9,917 bases of DNA, taken from positions 1 through 9,917 of the forward strand of contig JBHIBC010000090.1 of assembly GCA_046758905.1 (NCBI GenBank). Direction: 5' to 3'. The stretch is from JBHIBC01 sp046758905 (GTDB lineage Bacteria > Acidobacteriota > Polarisedimenticolia > Gp22-AA2). Under the pieces are notes generated by a model. That model worked only from the letters and a program-made list of their open reading frames with translations, had not been told where the DNA came from and did no database searches. Below, one piece after another: positions 1 through 6,739 of the stretch; position 1 is the first letter of the stretch; each line of letters opens with the position of its first letter. Both the position numbers and the translations under genes were made by a program.

Positions 1-2176
1 CGCGCCGCGCCCGCTCGAAGCTCACCCGCCGCGGCCCCCGCGCTCCCCGGTCGGGCGGGCTGCCGGGCCCGCCCGGCAGCGGACGGCAGTCGGCGCGGGC
101 GGCGGTGACGCGCTTGCCGCGGACCAGGACCACGACGCGCCGCCCATGGACCGCCTCCACGGTGCCGCTCACCCCCATCCCCTCGACGCGGATCCAAGCC
201 CCGGCTTTCACCTCGGAGGCCGCCGGAGCCGTGCTCCGGGCGGCGGCGCCGCCGACCCGGCGGATCAGGTCGCGCGCCGCGCTCCGCATCCGCCTCGCGG
301 CCCTCTCCTCCTGAAGACGCATCCGGATCGCGACCTCGCGCTCCCTGAGCGTCGCCAGATACCGCTCGCCCTCCTCCCGCATGGAGCGCAGCGCCAGCTC
401 GATCTCCGCCGCGATCGCCTGCCGCTGCCGCTCCTCGCGGTCCCTCATCTCCGCGCCGAACCTCTCCCGCTCGACCCTAAGACGGTCCCGCTCCTCGGCG
501 GCGTGGCGCAGGCGCGAATCGAGCTCCGCCGACATGCCCTGAAGGCGGGCGAGGTAAGTCTCGACCATCTCCGCCGAGCTGCCGCGGCGGGCTCGGGCGG
601 ACTCGAGGATCGGCTGCGGGAGCCCGAGGCGTCCGGCGATCTCCAGAGCGCCGCTGCGGCCGGGGATCCCGGGAACCAGCCGGTAGGTCGGGGCGAAGGT
701 CGTCTCGTCGAACTCCATGGCCGCGTTGGCGCACCCCTCGGTGGCGGCGGCGTACGCCTTGATCGCCTCCAGGTGGGTCGTCGCGATCACCGTGGCCCCG
801 CGCTGCCGGTAGTGATCGACGATCGCCGCGCCGAGCGCCACCCCCTCGTCAGGATCGGTGCCGGTGCCGACCTCGTCGAGCAGCACCAGGGCCGGGGGTG
901 ACAGGGCCGACGCGATCGCTGCGGCGGTCCGGATGCGCGCCGAGAAGGTGCTCAGCTGGTCGGCGATCGACTGGCGGTCGCCGATGTCGATGAAGATCCC
1001 GCTGTAGACCGGGAGCAGGGCCGCCTCCGCCGGGACCATCAGGCCCGACTGGTGCATGGCGGCGAGCAGCCCCACCGTCTTGAGGGCCACAGTCTTCCCG
1101 CCGGTGTTCGGCCCGCTGAGGATCAGGACCCGCGTCCGCGCTGGAAGCCGCAGGTCGAGCGGCACGATCTCCCGCCCGGCGGATCGCAGGCTCGTCTCCA
1201 CCAGGGGGTGCCGCGCCTGGCGCAGCATCAGCTCGCCGGACGCGGACAGCTCCGCGGCGCGGGCCCGCATCACCCGAGCGAGGCGGGCCCGCGCCATGGC
1301 CAGGTCCAGGCGCCCCACCACCTCCCACAGCGACCGCAGCTCGGGCAGCCGCCCGCGCAGGAGGGTGGAGTACTCCTGCAGCAGCCGCCGGATCTCGGCC
1401 GACTCGCGCTCCCGGAGCGTCACGATCTCGTTGTTCAGATCGACGGTCTCCAGCGGCTCCATGAACACCGTCGCTCCGGACCCCGACACGCCGTGGACGA
1501 TCCCCTGCAGAGCGGAGCGGGCGGCGGCGCGAATGGGGATCACGTGGCGCTCGCTGCGGATCGAGACGAAGTCGTCCTGCAGCGCCCGCAGGACCTCGGG
1601 CCGGGAGGTGATCTCCTCGAGCAGCGCGCCCAGGCGCTCGGTGCGTCGCCGGAGATCCTGGCGGATGGAGCGCAGCTCATCGCTGGCCTGATCCTCGAAC
1701 TCACCGGAAGAGCCGATCCGTCCGTCGAGGAATCGCAGCAGGTTGCCGAGGTCCGGAAGGTCGCGCCCCAGCTCCCACAGGCGCGGGAACTCCTCGCGCG
1801 CCGCCCTGAGCGCCGCCTTGAGATCCCGCCCGCTCCTCATCAGCGACAGCAGATCGAGGACCTGCAGCGGCGGGAGGAGACTCGCCTCGACGCCGAGGCG
1901 TTCCAGGGACGCTCCGGCGTCCGGCACGGTGCCGAACGGCAGGGCGCCGCGCTCCCGCAGATAGCGGGCGGCCTCGGCCGTCAGCTCCGTCTCGCGGCGC
2001 ACGGCGCCGGGGTCGCCCGAGGGACGCAGGGCCGGCGCCAGGGACGCGCCGCGGGGGGTGACGGTCTCGGCCCGCAGCATGTCGAGGATTTCGGGGAACT
2101 CGAGGGCCTCTAAGGCCTGCTCGTCGGCGCCGCGTGAGCTACTAGAAATTGGGTCGCCCCCTTGACATGGCCCCAC
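1..2176 (-). CDS. mutS2: MutS2 family DNA/ribosome-associated ATPase (3' end off the left edge)
   Basis: MutS2 proteins are cytoplasmic MutS-type ATPases. They have been linked to suppression of recombination and, in Bacillus, to rescue of collided ribosomes. Reading from the right, the frame is open from 2176 through base 1 (725 codons visible). It contains the N-terminal LEFPEIL segment (about residue 25), the core segment IVHGVSGSGATVFMEP with LNNEI, the Walker A motif GPNTGGKT (about 355-362, Lys near base 1095) followed by LKTVGLL, the ADQLSTFSARI signature, and the Walker B LVLLDEVGTGTDPDEG (about 430-445). A long charged coiled coil follows (about 520-640), then a small beta-rich segment. 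Family members run to about 780-800 residues, so the C-terminal Smr nuclease domain should lie beyond the left edge and cannot be assessed. The start is uncertain: GTG at 2176 gives about 20 residues more than usual, while the first ATG (2080) would cut into the conserved N-terminus. No frameshift was seen. Confidence 0.95.
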   Translation of the reverse strand, partial: MGPCQGGDPISSSSRGADEQALEALEFPEILDMLRAETVTPRGASLAPALRPSGDPGAVRRETELTAEAARYLRERGALPFGTVPDAGASLERLGVEASLLPPLQVLDLLSLMRSGRDLKAALRAAREEFPRLWELGRDLPDLGNLLRFLDGRIGSSGEFEDQASDELRSIRQDLRRRTERLGALLEEITSRPEVLRALQDDFVSIRSERHVIPIRAAARSALQGIVHGVSGSGATVFMEPLETVDLNNEIVTLRERESAEIRRLLQEYSTLLRGRLPELRSLWEVVGRLDLAMARARLARVMRARAAELSASGELMLRQARHPLVETSLRSAGREIVPLDLRLPARTRVLILSGPNTGGKTVALKTVGLLAAMHQSGLMVPAEAALLPVYSGIFIDIGDRQSIADQLSTFSARIRTAAAIASALSPPALVLLDEVGTGTDPDEGVALGAAIVDHYRQRGATVIATTHLEAIKAYAAATEGCANAAMEFDETTFAPTYRLVPGIPGRSGALEIAGRLGLPQPILESARARRGSSAEMVETYLARLQGMSAELDSRLRHAAEERDRLRVERERFGAEMRDREERQRQAIAAEIELALRSMREEGERYLATLREREVAIRMRLQEERAARRMRSAARDLIRRVGGAAARSTAPAASEVKAGAWIRVEGMGVSGTVEAVHGRRVVVLVRGKRVTAARADCRPLPGGPGSPPDRGARGPRRVSFERARR

Positions 2177-2190
2177 ATCTTGCGTAAACT
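2162..2190 (+). promoter_or_regulatory. Sigma-70-type promoter, TTGACA-N17-TAAACT
   Basis: A perfect -35 box TTGACA (2162-2167) is followed by a 17-bp spacer and a -10-like TAAACT (2185-2190, 4 of 6 matches to TATAAT). Transcription would start near 2197 and run rightward. No convincing reading frame begins soon after; the next gene starts at 2651 and has its own promoter. The site also overlaps the start of mutS2 on the other strand. It could make a non-coding RNA, a long leader, or be a chance match. Confidence 0.5.
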
Positions 2191-2194
2191 CCCG

Positions 2195-2204
2195 GCCACG
2201 TGGC
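2195..2204. repeat. 10-bp palindrome gccacgtggc at the predicted transcription start
   Basis: A perfect palindrome centred on CACGTG sits directly at the expected start of the rightward promoter and about 20 bp upstream of the mutS2 GTG. This position would suit an operator for either direction. In DNA this GC-rich a 10-bp palindrome can arise by chance, so the role is only a suggestion. Confidence 0.25.
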
Positions 2205-2357
2205 ATTCTCCCGACACCTAGGCGATATTGCCCCGAGCCTTGTCGTCCCACATGGGGGGGCATATGTAGATCCGGGGAAACGGGTGAAGCCGAGCCGCGC
2301 CGGGAGCGGGGACGGCCCCGGTACCGGCGGGGGGAACGGAAGGGAAAAGGCATGAGA

Positions 2358-2501
2358 TTCCCGGAACTGCCCGCCTTCCTGAAGCAGTTGACCACGCCTT
2401 GGAGATCTTTCCGCGAACATCCCCGCACACCGGCTGGAGGCGAGTACTCCCAGCTCCGCGTCCGTCAACCCAGATAGCTGGAACACGGGCAGTTCCGGGA
2501 A
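2358..2501. repeat. 16-bp perfect inverted repeat enclosing 112 bp, with nested and competing hairpins
   Basis: The left arm 2358-2373 (ttcccggaactgcccg) is the exact reverse complement of the right arm 2486-2501. Inside lie a 6-bp pair (GTTGAC 2387-2392 with GTCAAC 2464-2469) and a hairpin near 2433-2454, so the segment can fold as nested helices. Each arm can also pair locally: the right arm in a 7-bp hairpin with a 7-nt loop (2478-2484 with 2492-2498), and the left arm with GGGAA at 2342-2346. Long-range and local folds exclude each other, as in a switching RNA. It lies between the two rightward promoters. I could not match it to 6S, SRP, tmRNA, RNase P or a known riboswitch. No target-site duplication flanks it, which weakens a MITE reading. 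Confidence 0.6.
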
Positions 2502-2539
2502 GCGTCCATCAGGCGCCGGGCGCGGCGCTCGCCACCCCC

Positions 2540-2568
2540 TTGGAGGCCCGATCCGGTGGCAGTATAAT
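2540..2568 (+). promoter_or_regulatory. Promoter with consensus TATAAT for the exported-protein/TPR operon
   Basis: A perfect -10 box TATAAT (2563-2568) stands out in the GC-rich surroundings. It is preceded at 17 bp by TTGGAG (2540-2545), a weak -35 that keeps only the TTG. Transcription would begin near 2575, giving a leader of about 75 nt before the ATG at 2651. This is the best candidate promoter for the two-gene operon. Confidence 0.6.
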
Positions 2569-2650
2569 TCGATCTCCCGAAGGGGCGGCCCGACGGCCCG
2601 GACTTCTCGCCGGCTCCTCCGTCGCGCCGCTCCGGGTCCGCCGATTAACC

Positions 2651-3460
2651 ATGACGCGAGCCGCCCCGCCCATCCGAACCGCCGTGACGTCGCTCCTGCT
2701 GGCATTGCTCGCGGCGCCCTGGCTGGCTCCGGGGCCGGCCGCGCAGCGGGAGAACGACGAGCCCGCCCCCGGCATCCAGGCTCCCCCGCACAGGCCGGTG
2801 ACCTTCAAGGCTGCCCGGCTCCCCCACGGGCCGCCGGAGGGGAAGGGGCGCCTGTCGATCGTCTTCGAGGGCAATCGCAGGTGGTGCACCCTGCCGGACG
2901 ACCGTCCCGTGCGCCCCCCGCAGGAGCGGCCGTGGGACGACCGCAGGAAGGGCGAGGTCCTCACCTTCGGCTACCAGTTCACCATCGCCGCGATCCGGCA
3001 GGACGATCCCGGATCGCCCATCATGCTCTTCGAGTCGCCGATCATCAAGACGGCCTCCTGGCGCACCGCCGCGAAGCTCGGACAGGCGCCCCGCCCCAGC
3101 GGCGTCGGCCCCGGCGTCGGCGGCGGCCCGGTGGTCCGCGGGAAGGCCGGCCGGGTCCGGCCCGATACCCTGGTGCCCTACTGGGAGGAGCGCTACCGCT
3201 GCGTCACGCTCGGCGAGAGGTTCGACTTCGATCTCGACCCCGGGGTCTATGACGTCTACATGGCCTTCGACCTGCTGAACCGGCAGGGCACCTGGGTCCA
3301 CCGTATGGCGGACTACCTGACCGGCGTCGAGATCGAGGCGCAGGCCCGGACCCGGCTCGAGGGCCGCGTGCACCAGTCGGGCGCGAATCAGCGCGAGGTG
3401 CGGCTGCTGGAGGCGACGCTCGTCGACGACCGGGCTCCGGGCACGGCGGGCGCCCCTTGA
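2651..3460 (+). CDS. Exported protein of unknown function, first gene of an operon with a TMTC-like TPR protein
   Basis: I do not recognise a family. The 269-residue product begins with an Arg-containing n-region and a Leu/Ala-rich hydrophobic stretch (about residues 9-30) ending near GPAAQ. This is a typical Sec signal peptide, so the protein is probably periplasmic or secreted. The mature part alternates short beta-like stretches (LSIVFEG, LTFGYQFTIAAI, MLFESPII, FDFDLDPGVYDVYMAFDLL, GVEIEAQARTRLEG), suggesting a beta-sandwich. A Gly/Pro-rich loop lies near residues 152-164. The frame stays open upstream to 2399, but ATG 2651 is chosen because it puts the signal peptide at the N-terminus and lies just after the promoter. 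No strong ribosome binding site is visible. Its stop overlaps the next start (TTGA at 3457-3460), implying coupled translation and possibly a joint function. Confidence 0.85.
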   Translation: MTRAAPPIRTAVTSLLLALLAAPWLAPGPAAQRENDEPAPGIQAPPHRPVTFKAARLPHGPPEGKGRLSIVFEGNRRWCTLPDDRPVRPPQERPWDDRRKGEVLTFGYQFTIAAIRQDDPGSPIMLFESPIIKTASWRTAAKLGQAPRPSGVGPGVGGGPVVRGKAGRVRPDTLVPYWEERYRCVTLGERFDFDLDPGVYDVYMAFDLLNRQGTWVHRMADYLTGVEIEAQARTRLEGRVHQSGANQREVRLLEATLVDDRAPGTAGAP

Positions 3461-5580
3461 CGGGGCGGCGCCTGGCTCTCATCGCCTGCCCTCTGCTCGC
3501 GATCCTGACCCACCTTCCCGCAACGCGGTGCGGGTTCGTGTTCGACGACCGGGCGGTCATCGAGGCCAATCCCCTGATGCGCGACCTCCGGGACCTCCCC
3601 CGCCTCCTCGCCTCCCCGTACTGGAACGCGCCCGGGCTGCGCGGCGGGCTGTATCGACCGCTCACCGGCGCCAGCTTCGCGGTCGACCGCGCGCTGGCTG
3701 GCGGCCTGAGGCCGGGCTGGTTCCACCTGGTGAACGTCCTACTGCACGGCCTGGCTGTCCTGCTCGTGACCCGGCTGGCTCTGGATCTGCTGCCGGGCCG
3801 CCTCGGCCCCCTGGTCACCGGGGCCCTGTTCGCCGTCCACCCGCTGAACGTGGAGGCGGTGGCGGGGGTGGTCGGGCGCGCCGAGCTCCTGGCGGCCTGC
3901 GGCGTCCTGGGAGCGGTCCTGTGCCACCGCCGCGCCCTGCGCGCCCCCGGCCCGGGACGACGGGCCTGGGCGGCGGCCGCGTGGGGGGCGGCGCTCGCGG
4001 GGATGTGCTCGAAGGAATCGGCGGTCGTCGCCCCCGTCCTCTGCCTGCTCGTCGATCTGACCTCTCCGGTGGCGGGCGCGTCGGCGGTGCGCCGCCGGAT
4101 CCTCTACGTGGGCCACGCGACGGCTCTTCTCGCGTACCTCTCCGCCCGATACGCCGTGCTCGGCTCGCTCGGCATCGGGGCGTCGATCCCGTTCGTCGAT
4201 AACCCGGCGGCCTCTGCGGGCCCGCTCGCCGGCCGCCTCACGGCGCTCGGCGTCGTGGCGCGCTACGCGGGGCTGATGCTGTGGCCGGCCGAGCTGTCGG
4301 CCGACTACTCGTACGACCAGATCGCGGTTATCGACTCGCCGGCCGATCCGTACGCTCTGGGCGGACTGCTGGTCGTGGTCGCGGTCGGGGCCGGGGGCGC
4401 CGCCCTGCTGCGTCGCGCCCCGACCTGCTCGCTGGCGCTGTGGTGGATCGCCGTCTCGTCTTCGCTGACCACCAACCTCGTGATCTTCATCGGCACGTTG
4501 CTGGCCGAGAGGCTGATGTACCTGCCGAGCGTGGGGCTGTGCCTGCTGGCCGGGTGGGCATTGGCCTCCATCCCGGGCCGGCTCCTGGGTATCGCGACCG
4601 CGGTCGCGGCGGTGGCCGTCGGCGCCGCCTCCTGGCGCACGCGGGCCCGGATTCCGGACTGGAAGGACGATCTCGCCCTTTACGGCAGCGCCGCCCGAGT
4701 CTCGCCGCGCAGCGCCCGGATCCGGTTCAACCTCGGCAACGCCCACCTGAGGCGTTCCGAATACGATCGGGCCGAGGAGGAGTACCGCGCCGCGCTGTCG
4801 ATCTATCCGGACTTCAACGACGCCCGCATCAACCTGGGGATGGCGGTCCTGCAGCGGGGACGGCCGCTGGAAGCATTGGGGTTCCTGAAGACCGCGGTCT
4901 CGCGCTCCCCGACCCTGCCGGACGCCTGGATCAACCTGGGGGCCGCCTACCGCTCGCTGGGCGACCCTCTGAGCGCGGAGGAGGCCTTCCGCGAGGCGTT
5001 GGAGATCGACCGGCGCGCCTGCCGCGCCTGGAACAACCTGGGGGCGATCGCGCTCGCTCGGGGGGAGATCGCGGTGGCGATCGACCACCTCCGGAGGGCG
5101 GTCGACTGCGACCCCGGTCTGGCCGTCCTGCGGATCAACCTCGCCGACGCGCTGGCGGCCGCCGGCCGGCCGGCCGAGGCCGACCGGCAGTTCGAGACCG
5201 CCTACCGGCTCGACCCCGACCTCCCCGAGGCGCGGAGGGGCCGCGGGGAGGTGGCGCTCCGGAAGGGGGACCGCGCCATGGCGGAGCGGGAGTTCCGCGC
5301 CGCGGCATCCGGGCGGCCGCCCTCGGCGCGCGCGGCCAACTTCCTCGGTTACCTGCTGGCGCAGAAGGGAGATGTGGCCGGCGCGGTGCGGGCCTACGAG
5401 CGCGCGATCCGGATCGACCCGACGCTTCACGACGCGCACCGCAGCCTCGGCATCCTTTACGCCGACCGGCTGGGCGATCCCGAGAGGGGGGCGCGGCACC
5501 TGGAGAGATCGCTGGAGATCGCCCCGGATCAGCCGGGGGCCGAGGAGGTCCGGCGGAGGCTTCGGGAGCTGCGCGAGTGA
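3457..5580 (+). CDS. TMTC-like multi-spanning membrane protein with eight C-terminal TPRs
   Basis: The 707-residue product has a polytopic N-terminal half (about 1-395) and a TPR half. The membrane part has the hallmarks of the TMTC / GT-C glycosyltransferase-like group. These are an Asp-Asp pair just after the first membrane segment (FVFDD, 27-31), YRPL (66-69), HPLNVEAV followed by GRAELLA (128-146), SKES (185-188), LSADYSYDQI (280-289) and AERLMYLPSVG (350-360). Eukaryotic TMTC proteins are protein O-mannosyltransferases; what bacterial relatives act on is largely unknown. Eight TPRs follow, each about 34 residues, from residue 419 to about 692, with NLG..L..G...A motifs, forming a likely peptide-binding scaffold. 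The start is TTG at 3457, sharing TTGA with the preceding stop; the next Met lies beyond the conserved Asp pair. By GT-C topology the Asp pair should face the periplasm. The enzyme activity is inferred from motifs only. Confidence 0.88.
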   Translation: MTGRRLALIACPLLAILTHLPATRCGFVFDDRAVIEANPLMRDLRDLPRLLASPYWNAPGLRGGLYRPLTGASFAVDRALAGGLRPGWFHLVNVLLHGLAVLLVTRLALDLLPGRLGPLVTGALFAVHPLNVEAVAGVVGRAELLAACGVLGAVLCHRRALRAPGPGRRAWAAAAWGAALAGMCSKESAVVAPVLCLLVDLTSPVAGASAVRRRILYVGHATALLAYLSARYAVLGSLGIGASIPFVDNPAASAGPLAGRLTALGVVARYAGLMLWPAELSADYSYDQIAVIDSPADPYALGGLLVVVAVGAGGAALLRRAPTCSLALWWIAVSSSLTTNLVIFIGTLLAERLMYLPSVGLCLLAGWALASIPGRLLGIATAVAAVAVGAASWRTRARIPDWKDDLALYGSAARVSPRSARIRFNLGNAHLRRSEYDRAEEEYRAALSIYPDFNDARINLGMAVLQRGRPLEALGFLKTAVSRSPTLPDAWINLGAAYRSLGDPLSAEEAFREALEIDRRACRAWNNLGAIALARGEIAVAIDHLRRAVDCDPGLAVLRINLADALAAAGRPAEADRQFETAYRLDPDLPEARRGRGEVALRKGDRAMAEREFRAAASGRPPSARAANFLGYLLAQKGDVAGAVRAYERAIRIDPTLHDAHRSLGILYADRLGDPERGARHLERSLEIAPDQPGAEEVRRRLRELRE

Positions 5581-5582
5581 GC

Positions 5583-5613
5583 CGGCCGGGGTGCTAGTCG
5601 CCGCCTCCGGCCG
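5583..5613. terminator. Hairpin across the convergent gene junction, possible terminator
   Basis: Bases 5583-5591 can pair with 5605-5613 in a 9-bp stem (one G-U pair) around a 13-nt loop. The structure covers the 13-nt gap between the TPR gene stop and the stop of the convergent thioredoxin gene. Rightward it is followed by a modestly T-rich tcttct, with no true T-tract. It may act as a weak bidirectional terminator, or may simply reflect GC-rich sequence. Confidence 0.3.
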
Positions 5614-6541
5614 CGGTCTTCTCCGGCGGGGACCATGCGCGCGCGGCCGCGAGCGCCTCCTGGATCATTCTCTTGAACCCTTCGAAGGAGCGATCGCGGA
5701 CCCGCTTGCCGTTGACGAAGAGGGTGGGGGTCCCGAGGACCTTGGCGCCGGTCCCGTCGGCGATGTCCTTCTGCACCGCCGCCTCGTACTTGCCCGTGAG
5801 CATCGCCTTCTCGAACGCCTGCATGTCGAGCCCGATCTCGTCCGCCCACCGCTTGATGTTCTCCTCGTTGATCGCGGTGTAGTTCTGGAACAGCTTGTCG
5901 TGCATCTCCCAGAATTTGCCCTCGGCGTGGGCGGCGAGCGACGCGGCGGCCGCCTGCCGGGCGTACTGGTGGATGTTGAGGGGATACTGCTTGTAGACCA
6001 GCCGCACCTCATCGGGGAACGCCTTCAGGATCGCCTCGAGCGTCCCCTGCACCCCGGCACAGTACGGGCACTGGAAGTCGGAGAACTCGACGATCACCAC
6101 CGGCGCGTCGGGGCGGCCGCGCACCGGGTTGCGCGTCGTGTCGATGTCGTAGATCACGCCGGCGTCGTCGGGCAGCCTGGCCTCCACGAACGTGTCGGCC
6201 TTCGCCTTCAACACCTTCACGACCTCGGCCTCGCCGCGTCCCTCGCGGATGGTGTCCAGGATGGTGCGCGCGAATATCAGGCTCCGGCGGCAGGACTGGT
6301 CGCGGTCGCGGCACTGCGCGATGGTCAGATCGCAGCCGCAGTTGCAGCCGTGCTCGTTCATGATCTTCAGGGCGAGCCGCTTCTGCTCCTCGGACAGCCC
6401 CCCGAAGTCGACGTCCTTGATGCGCGCTATGTCGGTGACCCGGTCGTCGTCGGCCTGTGTCGTGGTGGCCTCGAACCCGGCCAGCCCCAGGACCAGGAGG
6501 GGGGCCGAGAGGGCGTGAAGCGACCGGCGCAATGCGATCAT
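5594..6541 (-). CDS. Exported DsbA-type thioredoxin-fold protein with an N-terminal Cys-rich CxCGC domain
   Basis: The 315-residue product has a signal peptide (positive n-region, hydrophobic 11-23, likely cleavage after TQA at 28-30), so it acts in the cell envelope. The C-terminal domain (about 137-300) is a DsbA-family thioredoxin fold. It has redox motif CPYC (158-161) in the context EFSDFQCPYC, and the cis-proline segment GTPTLFVNGK (270-279, Pro272). It should catalyse thiol-disulfide exchange in exported proteins. The N-terminal domain (about 47-120) has five cysteines in the pattern CNCGC (66-70), then C77 and C84, followed by a helical stretch (AEVVKVLKAKADTFVEA). This is reminiscent of CcmH-like haem-maturation domains, or a metal site; that link is inference. 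ATG 6541 is preferred over GTG 6553 because GAGG lies upstream, though at a long spacing of about 11 nt. The gene converges on the TPR gene. Confidence 0.92.
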   Translation of the reverse strand: MIALRRSLHALSAPLLVLGLAGFEATTTQADDDRVTDIARIKDVDFGGLSEEQKRLALKIMNEHGCNCGCDLTIAQCRDRDQSCRRSLIFARTILDTIREGRGEAEVVKVLKAKADTFVEARLPDDAGVIYDIDTTRNPVRGRPDAPVVIVEFSDFQCPYCAGVQGTLEAILKAFPDEVRLVYKQYPLNIHQYARQAAAASLAAHAEGKFWEMHDKLFQNYTAINEENIKRWADEIGLDMQAFEKAMLTGKYEAAVQKDIADGTGAKVLGTPTLFVNGKRVRDRSFEGFKRMIQEALAAARAWSPPEKTAAGGGD

Positions 6542-6613
6542 GACCCGGGGCACCTCGTGAGGGCGCGAACGCGCCGCATTCGTCAGATTCGTCCGCCGTT
6601 CGGAACGCTCTCG

Positions 6614-6641
6614 ATCTTACGCGGGGATCGCGAAAAGTCAA
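6614..6641 (-). promoter_or_regulatory. Sigma-70-type promoter for the DsbA-type gene
   Basis: On the minus strand TTGACT (rc of 6636-6641) is followed by a 16-bp spacer and TAAGAT (rc of 6614-6619). The -35 matches 5 of 6 consensus bases. Transcription would begin near 6607, leaving a leader of about 65 nt before ATG 6541. It is in the right place and direction for the thioredoxin-fold gene. Confidence 0.6.
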
Positions 6642-6685
6642 GAAACCCGCTCCCCGCCCCGCGCCCCGGAGACCCCCGAACGCCA

Positions 6686-6694
6686 TGCTATACT
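6686..6694 (+). promoter_or_regulatory. Extended -10 promoter TGC-TATACT for the exported protein/DUF1015 pair
   Basis: TATACT (6689-6694) is preceded by TG one base away, the extended -10 configuration that can work without a good -35; none is visible at 17 bp. Transcription would begin near 6701, about 40 nt before the ATG at 6740. Together with the leftward site at 6614-6641 this makes a divergent promoter region. Confidence 0.5.
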
Positions 6695-6739
6695 TCAAGC
6701 GCGGGCCGGTCTCATCGAGGTCCGGGAGGGGAGCCGGGC

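Larger units (their letters stand above)
2177..2650. other. Intergenic region between divergent mutS2 and the exported-protein operon
   Basis: This 474-bp spacer has no gene I can support. Frames open through parts of it on both strands, but they give proline/arginine-rich translations with no recognisable motif. It holds two rightward promoter-like sites, a palindrome and the large inverted repeat listed separately. No clear leftward promoter for mutS2 was found. Confidence 0.6.

Noticed and set aside
1052..2113. 353-codon open frame on the plus strand
   Set aside because: It lies antisense to mutS2, whose conserved motifs are unmistakable. The translation is low-complexity (His/Arg/Gln/Gly-rich), as expected from the shadow of a GC-rich gene.
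2342..2380. Resemblance to part of a cobalamin riboswitch (GGGAA ... ggaactgcccgcc)
   Set aside because: The B12 box (AGxCAGGAxACCTGCC type) is missing upstream and downstream, and no cobalamin gene follows. The likeness rests on short GC-rich strings.
2191..2510. 6S RNA, SRP RNA, tmRNA or RNase P RNA
   Set aside because: I looked for their conserved core strings and 5'/3' pairing on both strands and found none.
2142..2705. 187-codon open frame on the minus strand across the intergenic region
   Set aside because: It overlaps the mutS2 start in another frame and the promoter of the next gene. The translation is Pro/Arg-rich without motifs; its two similar-looking stretches come from the inverted repeat.
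3739..5499. 586-codon open frame on the minus strand
   Set aside because: Antisense shadow of the TMTC-like/TPR gene; the translation is Arg/Gly/Gln-rich with no domain, while the plus frame has clear TPR repeats.
4281..5597. 438-codon open frame on the plus strand inside the TPR gene
   Set aside because: Another frame of the TPR gene; the translation is Gly/Arg/Pro-rich and motif-free.
5372..6739. Long leftward extension of the small exported protein's frame
   Set aside because: It runs through the TPR gene end and antisense through the DsbA-type gene. ATG 6740 has a strong ribosome binding site, a promoter and a signal peptide.
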